Of a stretch of DNA of 64,000 nucleotides, positions 24,389-36,358 are shown in pieces (within the stretch, counting starts at the first letter, position 1; the number at the start of each line of letters is the position of its first letter). Source of the DNA: Lasiosphaeris hirsuta (lineage: Eukaryota > Ascomycota > Sordariomycetes > Sordariales > Lasiosphaeriaceae); the NCBI GenBank assembly GCA_030549175.1, contig JAUKUA010000004.1, forward strand, positions 3,844,001 through 3,908,000, given 5' to 3'. The translations under genes and the position numbers were made by a program. Under the pieces are notes generated by a model. That model did no database searches. It had not been told where the DNA came from and saw only the letters and a list, made by a program, of their open reading frames with translations.

Positions 24389-25835
24389 ATGGCGGACTTC
24401 CGTGATTTGCGCATTGCCATCATTGGCTCTGGTGAGGACTTCCACCCCCGACCTCTGGTGGGCGAGTTGACCACTGACGAACTGCGTAGGCATGGGAGGG
24501 CTGGGCACCGCCTTGGCTTTTGCGAAAAAGGGGTTTAAGCACATTGACGTCTACGAGACGGCATCGAACCTGGGATTTGTCGGCGCTGGTATCCAGCTGC
24601 CCCCTAACGTTGCCCGCGTGCTTGACCGATGGGGATGCTGGGAAGAGATCCTGGCTGAGGCCACAAACGTCAAGGGCACAAGCATTAGGCGTATGTATCC
24701 TCCCTGGAAGCTTCCCCCCTAAACGGCTGGCTACTAATATCACGCAGAGGGTAGCACAGATGTTCAGTTGGCATATGTAAGTATGCCGGACATGGAGGAA
24801 AAGTACGGATATCCCCACTGCACAGGTCACCGGTCCTCCCTTGCCGGCGGCCTATACAACGGTTGCAAAAAGGAAAGCGCCATCACCTTCCACTTCTCCA
24901 CAGCACTGGTCGGCATCGACTCGTTCACGGCAAAGCCGACCATCACACTCAAGCCTCGCGACGGTGACGAGTACAAGGTCGAGGCGGACGTGGTGCTCGC
25001 CGCTGACGGCATCAAGTCAGTGACGCGCACCCAGATGCTCGGCCTCCTGGGACTAGAGGAGGAGGAGGAGGACACAGGTCAGGCGGCGTACCGGATCATG
25101 CTGAAGCGGTCCGAGATGGCCGATGACCCTGAGATGCTGGCGCTCCTCGACAGCGACACGGTGGTGCGGTGGATAGGCGAACGGCGGCACATCATCGCCT
25201 ACGCCGTCAGCAACCACGGGATTTACAACCTCTCGACGGCGCATCCCGATAGCAACTTCGCTGGCGCCACCAATGCCACGTACACGACCAAGGGGTCCAA
25301 GGCAGCCATGCTCGACGTTTACTCCACCTTCTGCCCGCTCGTTCACCGCATGCTTAACCTCGTGCCTGACGGCGAGGTGTGCGAGTGGAAGCTGCGCGTG
25401 CATAAGGCGCTGCCGACGTGGGTGCATGGTAGTGTAGCCCTAGTCGGCGACGCGTGCCACCCGACATTGCCCCATCTCAGCCAGGGCGCGGCCATGGCAA
25501 TCGAGGACGGCGCTGTTCTGGCCGAGTGCGTGAGCCGGATCCCGGCTGGCAAGCTTAGCGACCCCGAGGCGATAAGCAAGGCACTCGAGGTGTACGAGCT
25601 GCTGCGCAAGCCGTATACGTCTAAGCTTGTCGACCTCGCGTCTTTCTCGGGTCGGACGCTGCACCTCGGCGAGGGCAAGGCCAAGGAGGAGCGGGACCGC
25701 CAGTTCAGCGAGAACGGCAAGACGGGCTCCGTGCCCGACAAGTGGGCGAGTCCCGACGTGCAAAAGATGATTTACTCGCATGACTGTGTCAAGGAGGCCG
25801 TCGACCGTTTTGACGAGCTATTTTGCAAGCGTTGA
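24389..25835 (+). CDS. FAD-dependent monooxygenase, salicylate hydroxylase-like
   Basis: Flavin-dependent aromatic hydroxylase family (NAD(P)H and O2 dependent). Exons 24389-24431, 24490-24690 and 24748-25835 give 443 residues. The first splice builds the FAD-binding GxGxxG (IAIIGSGMGGLGTALAF, residues about 9-25). The glutamate after strand 2 is in IDVYETAS. The substrate-domain word EEKYGYPHCTGHRSSL and the flavin GD motif VALVGDACHPTLPHLSQGAAMAIEDG (about 310-335) are typical of the salicylate/3-hydroxybenzoate group. A run of five Glu codons sits mid-protein (LEEEEEDTG). A possible GTAAGT at the LAYVSM junction was rejected because the frame is open and family-like through it. The true substrate cannot be told; neighbours do not suggest a pathway. 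Confidence 0.88.
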
Positions 25836-26448
25836 GACTTCCAGCCGGCTATGAACTTGTTAGCAGGGGTTAATGTATAAAAATCGGAAATACATATATA
25901 ATGTTGTGTCTCTTCATGACGTGTCAATCACCAACTTGCCGTTATTTTTCGTGTTCAATTCGTATAGTATTTGCTTTCCCAGCTTCCTATTTGCCTAGTC
26001 GAGAAGATACGTCCGAATTACAACGTGTAATCAACAGCACTGAATACAAGGAGACCACGAAATCCATGACAACATCCATTCCAGCCACCAATCAATGTAG
26101 CCCATGCCATGCGATAGCAGACGCCCACCTTCGTACAGACAAGTCCTTAGAGGAAAAAAACAGAAAAAGAGATAGCTTTGCTAAGTCGGTATTCGCCCTA
26201 TCATCCCGTCCCGGAAACCACCGCTCCCTCTCCCTTGACAATTATCCCGTAGTGTGGGCGCAGGGGAGTATATCGAAGACATCGGTTGCACCCCATCTGG
26301 TCCTCTCTCATCTAGTCGGTTCACACTATGTGGCGGATAGCCAATCGTTTCCCGCTCCCCTTGAGCAATTGATCGATTGATGTATCCCTCTTTCGCCCAT
26401 TGGTTCGGTTTCCGCTCCCATTCCCGTATTTCACAAACCACTTGGCCC
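25836..26448. other. Intergenic: convergent 3' flanks
   Basis: Between the monooxygenase stop and the CYSTM gene stop. AT-rich at 25860-25980; no gene supported. The open frame 25901-26380 has no recognisable similarity. Confidence 0.55.
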
Positions 26449-26850
26449 TTAGAACAAGCAGTCCAAACAGCAGCAGCATGCCATACCGGCAAGCAGTGCC
26501 GTCAAGCAGTTCTAACACACCAACCATTAGCCTCCCAGCCCACTCAACTTGAAAAGGAAAAAAAAAAAAAAACTCACGCCCGACCCGCTACTCTGATGTT
26601 GCTGCTGCGGCGGGTAGCCCTGCTGTGGGGGATAGCCCTGCTGCTGGGGGTAACCACCCTGCTGGGGCGGGTAGCCTGCGTAACCCTGAGGCGGTTGCTG
26701 GCCGTAGCCCATCTGAGGGTTTTGCTGGTAGTAGTCGCCCTGGGGCGGTGCGCCGTACGGAGCGGCGCCGGGGGGCGGGCTGCCGTAGGTGGCTTGCGGC
26801 TGTTGGGGATAATTGCCATAGGCGGGAGGTTCGGCGGGCTTTTGCGACAT
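26449..26850 (-). CDS. Small CYSTM-domain membrane protein, Pro/Gln/Tyr-rich
   Basis: 111-residue protein. Exon 1 (26850-26578) encodes a Pro-Gln-Gly-Tyr-rich tail with repeats of GYPPQQ type. Exon 2 (26511-26449) encodes the C-terminal CYSTM segment [20 protein letters not shown], a cysteine-rich tail-anchor helix seen in stress-related eukaryotic proteins. The 66-bp intron (26512-26577) has a GTGAGT donor followed at once by a T-run of about 14-15. Without splicing the frame would read a poly-Phe tail with no CYSTM, so the spliced form is strongly preferred. It probably sits in the plasma membrane or an endomembrane with the tail cytosolic. No enzymatic role is expected. Confidence 0.85.
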
Positions 26851-28380
26851 TGTGGTCGGCTGGTTGGTTTTTGTTTTTGTGAAATGAGCGGTTGCGGTCT
26901 GCGATCGGGGTTAGTTGTGGATTCGATTGTTTTTTTTTTTTTTTTTTTTTGCTGTTTGATTGTCTGTTGTCGCGTGAATTGGCGAAGAGAAGGACTGGAA
27001 GGGGGAACCCAGGTTGAAAAGGGGCGCCGTGCTTGCTGAGGGCTGGCTGACTTACCTCTTTGGTTGACTGGTGGGGAGATGTTGGCACGTTGCTCAGCTG
27101 GCTGGAGGACTGAGTGTTGCAGATGGCGGGAGGTCGTTAGGTAGGTTGCGGCCGAGTGGTGCCCCGTCCGTTGCCGCCCTTTTGTTGCGGCGCTGGTGCC
27201 CAGTGCGCGGTGCAGATTACCTTCGGCTCACTCCTGCTTCCTGCTGCGGCGAGCGGCTGGCGTCACTCAATAACCTGTGCGATATTCCGAGCAATGGGCG
27301 AGCCTACTTGTCTAGCTCCGATTGCTACTACGTGGACTTTGGGTATTACAGAAACTGGATCAATGGTTATTGAGCACTGGTATCGTCCGGTTACACCTAC
27401 ACAAACTGTCAGGCAAAACAGCAATGAAACAAAGCCCCAAGGCCATGGCAAGACGGAGGCCTCTTGGCCTCTGGCCTTCACTCCGGAGGGTCGGCACAAA
27501 GAATGGACACTTGGGTTCCTAAACGACATTACTCTTTTACTGCCAAGTTCGGTAGACGCAGAACATTAGCTTCGCGTGCTGCCTTTGAAAAGAGCGATGT
27601 CTTAGTGAATCTTGGCTGAATGGACAACTCACGCATGCATCCCCTGCGTTGCTGCAATGCGCGATGGAGTTTGCGCGGCTGCTGCCATTTGACGGTTCTG
27701 CAGTGTGAAGGATGGGTACATATGCGGGACGACCCATTGCGTGTAAGCTGCGCCACACCCGACTTTGGGTCTGCAATCGAACGAGCGCGATCTTTCCGAA
27801 TGGCCTCAAATGGGAGCCGTGATCCAAGGGCGATTGTCAGCTACCCAGTTGTATGAGGGCTGAGGTAAACAGCACCAGGCCGAGAGACAAATACTCGGCT
27901 ATGTCGGCACCGTGTCCCTCCTAGGTCAACTTAGTCAGGCCCATATTCCCCACATGAGGATCCACGAGTTCGTTCGAAACCTAGGATTGGCTCTGTACCC
28001 TCAAACCATATTCAATGGCGATCCTTGAACTTTTTCAAATTTAGAACTACAAACGAGCTTGCACCTCAAAGGTCGTCTTTGGCCAACCAATTCAAGAGGC
28101 ATGCAAAAGAGTAGGAAATTTAGCCTCACTCAGCCATTAGAACCGGACCTATCACCAATCCTCAGCTTGCAAGAAGCCCGACGCAGACTCAGCGGGGTCT
28201 CAATTCATAGCCCTCGCCATCAATCCAAGCCAGCAAGGCCATCCATCGTCAGGTTTGCCGTCGTCCGCAACAAGGCAGACTGACCCCTCTCAGTATCTGC
28301 CCAGCACAGCCCCCGCCCACTATCTCCCACCCTATCACAAATCACCCCCCCCTGAATTCGTTCGCATTCGCAGATCGGAA
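26851..28380. other. Intergenic: divergent upstream region of CYSTM gene and RIB7
   Basis: No supported gene. A run of about 21-22 T at 26931-26952 lies 80 bp upstream of the CYSTM start (poly-A on its mRNA sense strand). Only short unmatched frames elsewhere. Confidence 0.55.
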
Positions 28381-29247
28381 ATGGATCCCTCAGCCGAGGC
28401 CCTCACCTTCCCGCCCTCCTACGCCATCCAGCTAGAGCCGCATTTACCCCCCCTCCAACCCACCAGCAGCAGCGGCAGCAGCGGCGGCAGCCCTCTCCCA
28501 ACCCGCCCCTTCGTCACCCTCACCTTCGCTACCTCCCTGGACTCGTCCCTCGCCCTCGCCCCCGGCGTCCGCACCGTGCTCTCTGGCGCCGAGTCCAAGG
28601 CCATGACGCACTACCTGCGCAGCCGGCACGCGGCCATCTGCGTGGGCGTTGGCACCGCTGTGGCCGACGACCCCGGGCTCAACTGCCGGCTCTCCTCCCC
28701 GCCGGGCCAGCCCGCGCACCACCCCCGGCCCGTCGTCATCGACCCGCACTGCCGCTGGGACTTCACAGCTGAGGCCAAAGTGCTCCAGCTTGCGCGGGCC
28801 GGGCGGGGGCTCGCGCCGTTTGTCGTGACGGCAGTGCGAGAACCGCCGGAGGAGAAACTACAGCTGTTGGAAGGGTGTGGGGGGAGGTTTATTTATGTCG
28901 CGGCAGAGCCGGGTGCCCCTGAACCTGCGAGTGGGGACGGGGCGGGGAGTACCCGGCTCCGCTGGGCCGACGTGCTCGCGGCCGTCAAACGCGAGGGGTT
29001 GGATAGTATCATGATCGAGGGCGGTGGGTATGTCATCAACTCGCTGCTGGTGGCGCCCGACAGCGAGCTGATTGACTCGGTCATTATCACAATAGCCCCG
29101 ACGTGGCTAGGTCAGGGCGGCGTCGTTGTCTCTCCGCCGCGGACGATTGACGCAGATGGGAAGCCTACCGCGCCTCTGCGTCTCACAAACGTCTCCTGGC
29201 ACCCACTTGGTGAGGATGTAGTGATGTGTGGTAAGATACTACGGTGA
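28381..29247 (+). CDS. RIB7: 2,5-diamino-6-ribosylamino-4(3H)-pyrimidinone 5'-phosphate reductase (riboflavin synthesis)
   Basis: NADPH-dependent reductase of the second step in fungal riboflavin biosynthesis, turning the ribosyl side chain into ribityl. Single exon, 288 residues, with ATG at 28381 (the frame is open further upstream but without a family-like start). RibD_C/DHFR-like fold: RPFVTLTFATSLDSSLAL (strand 1), SGAESKAMTHYLRSRHAAICVGVGTAVADDPGLNCR (the conserved KAMTHYLRS and GTxxxDDP words), HHPRPVVIDPHCRW, and DSIMIEGGGYVINSLL, where the EGGG loop contacts the cofactor. Codon use is strongly GC-rich in the first half. Secure assignment. Confidence 0.94.
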   Translation: MDPSAEALTFPPSYAIQLEPHLPPLQPTSSSGSSGGSPLPTRPFVTLTFATSLDSSLALAPGVRTVLSGAESKAMTHYLRSRHAAICVGVGTAVADDPGLNCRLSSPPGQPAHHPRPVVIDPHCRWDFTAEAKVLQLARAGRGLAPFVVTAVREPPEEKLQLLEGCGGRFIYVAAEPGAPEPASGDGAGSTRLRWADVLAAVKREGLDSIMIEGGGYVINSLLVAPDSELIDSVIITIAPTWLGQGGVVVSPPRTIDADGKPTAPLRLTNVSWHPLGEDVVMCGKILR

Positions 29248-29354
29248 AACAAGGGGGAGGAAGTAGTTCTTTCTGCCGGTTCTAGCCGGTTACCCTAGTA
29301 GGCATTCATGAGGAAGTTCCTCGGCACAACATGGAGACACCACCAAATATCTCT

Positions 29355-31125
29355 TCACAAGTGGCCCCGCAGTCTTATCTCCAGCCAACGGAAAGGCAAG
29401 TAACACAAAGCTGCCACCGCGAACGCCATCTCGAAGCCAATATCTCCCGTGGTCTTAGCGATGGGCCCCGTAAACCAGGGCTCCGCCATGCCGGGAACGA
29501 CAAGTCCCATACTGCATACAGCAGCTCCTAGAGCCGCGACGCCCGGTGGCAGCTTCCGGCCAACATTCCAGATGGAATGCTCGTAGGTGCTGTAATCCAT
29601 CTTGCGAAAGACAGCCAGCTCCAGGATGATGATAGCGGCGAAACATCCAGCCCAGTAGCCAATGACTGCGAGGAAATTTGTCAAGCTCTCCTCCCACTCC
29701 TCGGCAGCCTTGATAGCTAAGGGTATCAAGATGGCCATGGTGGCGAGGATGAAGACGAAGCGGGGGACTTTGGTGAAAGTGGGCAGCAGCATTTGCAGGT
29801 TTAGCGACACGCTGTACATGGAGATGGCGATGTTTCCAATGACGCTGAGCGCCAGTATGACAATGATGAACTTGCCGAAGCCGCCGGCCGGTGTCAGCAT
29901 CTCATACAGGACTCCGCCTACCCCAGTGACTTGGTACGCCGCGTTCCATGATGGCACGTTGGGCACTGCGCCGCCGATAGCGGCGCCGAGTATCAAAAGG
30001 GGGACGGATGGTAGAAGCAGCCCAAGGTAGATATAAAGGAAGATTTTAACCCTAGTCGGTGTGTAAGTGTCAGTTTAGTAGTTATTTTTCAAAACAAGGG
30101 TTCAGTGATTCGTACTTGGACACGCCCTTGGGGCTATGATAGATGGAGTAATCCGAGGCCGTGCCACCAAAGGTGATGAAGTAACCGGCGATCAGACCGC
30201 CGTAGGATAGAACCTGGGCGGGCGTCGCCGGCTCGGCGACGCTCTGGTGGGAGAGGTGGCCGCCGCCGCAGCCAACGGCGACAACGAGGGCGATCAGATT
30301 CGGGATCCAGGTCCACCGCTCCCAGAAGTGGACAGAATTAAAGCCCAAGAGGGAAACGCTGAAGGACACCAGGCAGGTGATGACGATGCCGACCTTGACG
30401 CTCACATTGTCGGGGCTCAGCGACGAGAGCGTCTGGCCCCCGACGATGGCGGAGAGGAGGCAGAAGCCGGTCACGGTGGCGGCGTTGAGCAGGAGAGGGA
30501 CGGTGACGAGATATTTACTTTTCAGGGGGTGTCAATGGAGGAGAAATAGTGTAAGTGGTGAGTCACAAACACTCACCCAAACGAGTATCTAGCCTGCACG
30601 AGCTGTCTGAGGCCCGTCTGCATCCCGCCGATACCCATGAAGGCAGGCGGAAGACTCGTGAGCATGGCGAAGAACAAGATGACCAACGAGGCATCCCTCA
30701 AGCCCATGCCGAAGGACAGGGTAGCCAACAGGCCGGTGGGGATCCTGCACAGGTATTCAGCACATGGGAAATTGCGGGGATGGCATAGAGTTAGCTCACG
30801 GCAGGATATTCAGGAGACAGGTAAAGAAAACGGTAAAGAGGTTGTTGTACTGGGTCAGGGTGCGCTGCCCGAGCGGAACGGGCTTGATGCCATTCTCTTC
30901 CACGCCGGCGTCCAGCAGTCTTTGGTACCATTTAGAGTTCTTCTCGGGGTGGACCTCGTAGACCTCACCATCTTTGACTGCTAGCCTGGAGATGAAGTTG
31001 GTTCCAAAAGTGAGTCTTCCAGGGGCCGCTTCGCTGGTTTCCTCGGTGGTGTCGTCCACATCCTGCTTCTCGACATCGTGAACTGCGCTGTTTCCCGCCC
31101 TGGAGGGGAGGTCGACGGAAGACAT
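29355..31125 (-). CDS. NCS1-family purine-cytosine permease
   Basis: Plasma-membrane symporter for purines/cytosine or related bases (fungal FCY2/FCY21 group). Exons 31125-30800, 30744-30577, 30517-30116 and 30051-29355 give 530 residues; introns of 55, 59 and 64 bp all keep frame. An acidic cytosolic N-terminus is followed by NILPIPTGLLATLSFGMGLRD (splice 1), GGMQTGLRQLVQARYSFGKYLVTVPLLLNA (splice 2), and FITFGGTASDYSIYHSPKGVSKVKIFLYIYLG (splice 3), all classic for this family. There are about twelve hydrophobic segments. The C-terminal region PGMAEPWFTGPIA...GDIGFEMAFAV also fits. Substrate preference among cytosine, adenine, guanine and hypoxanthine is not readable here. Confidence 0.92.
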
Positions 31126-33331
31126 TGTGGTGCGTCCGAAAGGCAGTGGAAATGTGGGGTGAAACGGTCGAGTTTTCTTTTAGGGGGGATTGTTGCAACT
31201 AGCAAGGATGAAGCCAGTAGACTGCCAGTAAGGCTGATGAAGATGTGGGGGGGGGGGGCGCAAGGGGGGCGATCTGCTACCCCCTCAAATTCACTAGGTT
31301 CCATCGGGGGCTATATATGTTATCGAGACAGCCGGAGAAGACAAAATCAGGAAATATAGCGAGATAGCCTCGACGACCCTCCTAAGTCCCTCGAGGTTCC
31401 CATGCGTGTCTTGATCATGGGAGAGAAGCAGGTCTTGGCCCGACGGCGTTGACTAGCCCGGTCTTGATAGGAAAGATCATGCAGTTCGTAGAGGTCGGTT
31501 GGAGGCAGCCATTGTTGGATTGGGCTGGGAGCTTGGGGGGTTAGTTGAAGATGCACCTGTGAATGGCTCGGTGCAGAGAGGAAGAGGAATCACGGTGCGA
31601 TTGTGCTACATGCGACGTGGTTGTGTTTTGGGATGCGCATCGTATGCTGCGCTACGCGCCATTGTACTCTATAGCTTGCGAACAGGTCGGTCTGGTCGTT
31701 GAGTGGGCGATACTGGTAACACTCATTCGGTTCGGAGAAAGCTAAGATGTGGGTCTTCGCTCAATCCAGCTAAGTGAGTGCTCGGCCAAGTGCCCACGAA
31801 GTGCCTGTGCCCCTAACAGAGGTTGGACTGCTCCACACCTTAGCTTTCTCTGAATCGAATGAGTGATACCAGTAGTTGTGCCGAGTGGGCCCCAGAGTGG
31901 GATATGCTTGGTAAGGGAGCGTTTGAGGTTACACAATTCAGAAGATACAGACCCGTCCGGTTTGAACTTGAGTCGATATCTGAGCTGCTCGGTGCCTCCG
32001 GTATCACCTTGCCTCTCCTCGTCGGCGTATTTGCCAGGTCATCCGTTGTGTCACATTACGTGAAATCCCCGAGACTCAATCCCTAGTGATGCCTTGTTTC
32101 CAGTGAAGAATCAGTCCTTTCCCTGGTGCGCCATGGTCGTGAGGTATATGCTGCACTGCCGTAGACAGGACTTCAGATGAACCAGTTTTGTTCCTAATCC
32201 CTTTTCTAGTTGTTCCTGCGACATGCGGCCCGCGCGTCGGATCCAGACTGTCGGGAATCGGAATAGTTGAAAAAGAAGAAAGCCTAAACCAATTGGCAGG
32301 TTCACGGCAGCGTCACGGCAGGGCAAACTGCTGCAAGACGGCAAGGTCCTGCGGGGCCTGAGATGGGAAAGATTGGGAATCCCGTAGGGCCGAAAGCAAG
32401 AGTCAAGCTGTGCGTCAGAGTCAACAACAGGGTACTTGTGTAACCATACATATACGCAAGCGGTACGACAGGGAAACGGGGTGAGGTGTGGGGGCAACGA
32501 GAGCATTTCGGCGTCTTTCCCCTTCCCATTTCTGGGGGGCGTTTTTGTGACACCATGCATCACCAGCCTGCCCACACAATCCGCCCTGGGCTCTGCGGCT
32601 GCCGGTATTTATTTGCGCAGTTGACCGCCGTTTGATCTGTTGACCACCTCTTATCAACAACATAACTGCTCACGTGGGGAAGTGGCTGCAAGCCGCAAGA
32701 CATATTTATGGCCTCCCGGGCCCGGTCACACCGCGCTAGTCGACTCGGCCATCGAGGTCACCGTCATAGGAATCGGGATTTCCGGAGCCGTCCAAGTCCA
32801 GCAGCGGAGACAGCCGAGATAGGGATAGCTGCCGATAAGAGAGATGGAAAACACCCCGGTGCATTTCTTCTGTAAAAAGATAGTCTACGAAGTAGAACAA
32901 CCGGGTCCTGGTAATGTGGTTTGGGGATGCACGTTCAGTCGGACGATCCCGGTTCACTCGGGTTGCAACGATGACCTCGATGCATGCAAGCCACGGGTTA
33001 GGGTTCACCCCTGCCCCGCCACCTCGGCCCCGCAAGGTGGCTGGTGCGCCTCTGCGGGCCTAGGCGCGGCTCAGCGGGGTTGTCGTCAAGTGAAACCAGG
33101 CGGTTCCAGCTTCGGGGGTCCCAACTGCTGGGTCGTGCCCCACCATGTCGCGGTAGCTGTGTCACGTCCGCGTTTCGCAGCCTGGAACACCAAGACCTAC
33201 GTACATACTGCTAGCTCTAAACGCGAAATCGAAGCCGAAGTCGAAGCTACAGTTTACGATAGCCTCGCCCTTGTTAAACCGCATCATCACCAACCCGAGG
33301 GCACGAGCTGGCTCAGCCCCCAACCGCCATC
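31126..33331. other. Intergenic: divergent upstream region of NCS1 permease and SEC1
   Basis: 2.2 kb without a supported gene. It holds a 12-G run at 31247-31258, the 41-bp inverted repeat at 31712-31873, a CACGTG at about 32672-32677, and one TTAGGG-type word (GGGTTAGGGTT, about 32997-33007) some 330 bp before SEC1. Confidence 0.6.
31712..31873. repeat. Inverted repeat: 41-bp arms, 80-bp spacer
   Basis: The left arm 31712-31752 and right arm 31833-31873 are inverted copies identical at 37 of 41 positions; three of the four differences are transitions. The arms begin ACTGGTA and end GATGTGG / GGTGTGG. No open frame, no obvious target-site duplication seen. It could be a small MITE-like element, a foldback, or a transcribed hairpin. 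Confidence 0.7.
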
Positions 33332-35735
33332 ATGGACAAGTCGGACAATGGGCTCTCCATCATCAGGGAGCATCAGAAGGGTACGTGTCGCTAATCAGGC
33401 TCGCTAGGCCCGGCCTGTTGTTCTAATTACTTCGGATAGTGATTATCGACACGATAAAGAACATAACCCGAGGCGATGTAGGTCAACGTTCGAGCGAGAA
33501 AAGGGTGCGCTTATGCTGATCTACATATCGCGGCAGTGGAAGGTGCTGGTTCTCGACGCTACAACGAAACAAATCATCGACAACACCGTTAAGGAAGATG
33601 ACATTCTCAACCAAAATATTGCCAGTATGGTCCACGCTGCCCCGGAGAGTCGGTGCCAAACGCTAAAGCGCCAATAGATATCGAGCTGATCGAGGACCGG
33701 AGGGAGCCGAACCCGACCATGGATGCTATCTACTTCCTGTCACCACAGCAACACATCCTTGAGTGCCTCTTGACCGACTTTGAGCGCCGCCGCTATAGGA
33801 AAGCCTTCATAGTTTGGGCCGGAGTCCTGAACCCTGAGCTGGGCCGCCGCCTCCAGCCCGTTAGGCAGCAAATAGCAGGTATGTAGCCTCAGCTGCCTGT
33901 CGTTGCTACTTGCTCACCAAGACTCTACAGCTGTTGAAACCTTGCTCGTCGATTTCTTCCCCCGCGAGTCGCATCTGATCACTTTCCGGGACCCATGGAG
34001 CTTTCCCGTCCTCTACCATCCAGGCTGCAACGACTTGATAGCAGCCCACATGAAGCAGCTAGCGCAAAAGGTATGAGAAAGCCGAGTTTACTAACCCCTA
34101 CGTATTCTCAAAATTAACCAAACTGACTAGATTGCCGCCACATGCATAACCTTGGGTGAGTACCCCAAGGTCCGGTACTATAAGCCAAGCCAGCCCATTC
34201 ATGAAGCGAGTGTGCTGTGCGGGCATCTGGCCAGGTTTGTGCAAAAGGAGCTCGATGGGTACAAGGAATGGGACCCTGAATTTCCCCGCCAGACCGGAAG
34301 GCCCCAGGGAGTTCTGCTCATCACCGACAGGTCCATGGATTTGATGGCGCCCCTAATCCACGAGTTCACATATCAGGCCATGGCTCATGACCTGCTCCCC
34401 CTGAACGAACTACCTAAGGTTACATTCCATATGACCATCAACGAAGGAACTGCAACCGCAGAGGAGAAGGACATGGAAATCACCGAGGCGGACAAGGTGT
34501 GGGTCGAAAATCGACACAGGCACATGAAGGACACGATTGACAAACTCATGGGCGACTTCCAGAGGTTTCTCCAGCAGAACCCTAACTTCACCGATCAAAA
34601 CCAAGATACCACAAGTTTAAACGCCATCAGAGACATGATGGCGGGTTTGCCACAGTTCCAGCAGATGAAGGAGGCCTACTCGCTGCATCTCACCATGGCA
34701 CAGGAGGCGATGAACGTCTTTCAGCGTCATAAACTCCCGGATATTGCATCCACCGAGCAAACATTGGCAACCGGCGTCGACGAGGACTTTAGGAAACCGA
34801 AAAACGTGTTGGACCAGGTCGTCAGGCTTCTGGATGACGAGGCCATAACCAAGTCGGATAGACTACGGCTGATCGCCTTGTACGTGCTATACCGCGATGG
34901 TGTCATCGAGGAGGACATCAGGAGACTTCTAGCCCACGCCTCCCTGCCCCCATCCGACGAGAAGATTATCACAAACCTGGCAGTGCTTGGAGCCCAGCCG
35001 ACCCGCCCACTTAAGGGGTTCCGGCAACCACCACCCCCGCTCTTCCCCATCAATACCAAGACCGCAGCCCAGGACGAAGAGTACGCCCTATCACGGTTTG
35101 AGCCTGCTGTTAAGCACATGCTCGAAGAACTCTGCCGAGGCCAACTTGACCACGCCGTGTTCCCGCACACAGTCCCGCCAGCAAACCCGAACGAAGATGT
35201 CGTGATTCAAGGCTCGCTCCGCACCGCCGGAGCGCCTCGGTGGGCTTCAGCCAACCGCCGCCAGGCCGAGAACCGCCAAAGAATCATCGTCTTCGTGGCA
35301 GGCGGCGCCACCTTCTCCGAAGCTCGAGCCTGCTACGAAGTCTCGGAGAAGCAGAACCGCGACGTCTTCCTCGCCACCACACACATGGTCTCGCCAGCCC
35401 TATTCATCCGCCAGGTCGGCGATCTGTCTGTCGACCGTCGTCGACTCGACCTGCCCATGGACCGGCCCAAGCCTCGCGCACCAGCCCATTTGTTTGAGCG
35501 CTCCGCGCCACCACAGCCGCCCCCTCTGCAGAGACCTGCCCCGCCCCCGTCAGTGGGAAGTACCGGGTCGACGGCGGGCAGCGTGAGGCCTCCAACGAAG
35601 GCGCTGGGCGCGATGACGCTGAGCAGCGGGGGTTCGTCGTCGTCCACGCCGCCGATTGCGGTCGACGAAAGGCAGGGGAGGTTGAGCAAGGATAAGGATA
35701 AGAAGAAGAGGAATATATTCGGTCTTAAGAAGTAG
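33332..35735 (+). CDS. SEC1: Sec1/Munc18-family protein of exocytosis
   Basis: SM protein that binds plasma-membrane SNARE complexes to drive vesicle fusion. Six exons: 33332-33380, 33440-33477, 33537-33624, 33678-33878, 33931-34070 and 34131-35735, giving 706 residues. The spliced N-terminus reads MDKSDNGLSIIREHQK then VIIDTIKNITRGD-WKVLVLDATTKQI, and continues with EDDILNQNIA-NIELIEDRREPNPTMDAIYFL, the hallmark of Sec1. Later blocks are FYPRESHL-like FFPRESHLITFRDPWSF, GVLLITDRSMDLMAPLIHEFTYQAM, and IVFVAGGATFSEARACYEVS near the end. The C-terminal 100 residues are Pro/Ser-rich and end in a Lys cluster. Introns are 52-60 bp. Fungal genomes have separate Vps33, Vps45 and Sly1; the words here fit Sec1 best. 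Confidence 0.94.
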
Positions 35736-36358
35736 CGCTTCGTTTAGATAGTATATAATCCTTTTCCTCGTATAGTAGCAGGACATTGGGGGATGGATAT
35801 CGTAGTATGCCGGCAACAGTTGTCAAATAGGGAAGCTGGGTAGGATATGATTTTGTAAAAGTCACACGTAACAAACAACCCCCGTCTTGGTAGATAGCTG
35901 CTGTGCCTTGGCTGGGAGTATTTGTTATATGAGAGCATGGCGTTTAGGGGGATTGAATCAAGGAGAGCATATATGCATCGTTTCAAGCATGGTTGATATG
36001 ACGTGTATTTTGCTTTTCTGTGACGGTACCAAGGTGAAGACTCCGGATGTAAAGAGTCACCACACTGCAATACTCATTTACCTTGGAGAGAGTACGAAGA
36101 CAGTCGCAGCGTCAACGGAAGTGAATAGAAAATATAACTGACGACTCATTTTTCTATGGCTTTTCTCATTTGCCTCAATGGAAACGCAACCCCGCATGGG
36201 GCCATTCACATTCCGCTTTCAAAGGTATACTGTTACAGTGTGCATTCCTGGTAATTTCTATATCTGCCTTGTATTCCCAAGACGACGACGATGCTTCATT
36301 GCATCTTCCCAGTCACCTCATACAGCACATACTCCATACAACACCGCACGAAAGACCT
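35736..36358. other. Intergenic: convergent 3' flanks of SEC1 and RPN1
   Basis: AT-rich 3' flanking sequence; no gene supported. Confidence 0.6.

Noticed and set aside
24778..24790. Possible intron donor GTAAGT in the FAD monooxygenase
   Set aside because: The frame is open and family-like through LAYVSMPDMEEKYGYPH, so no intron is required.
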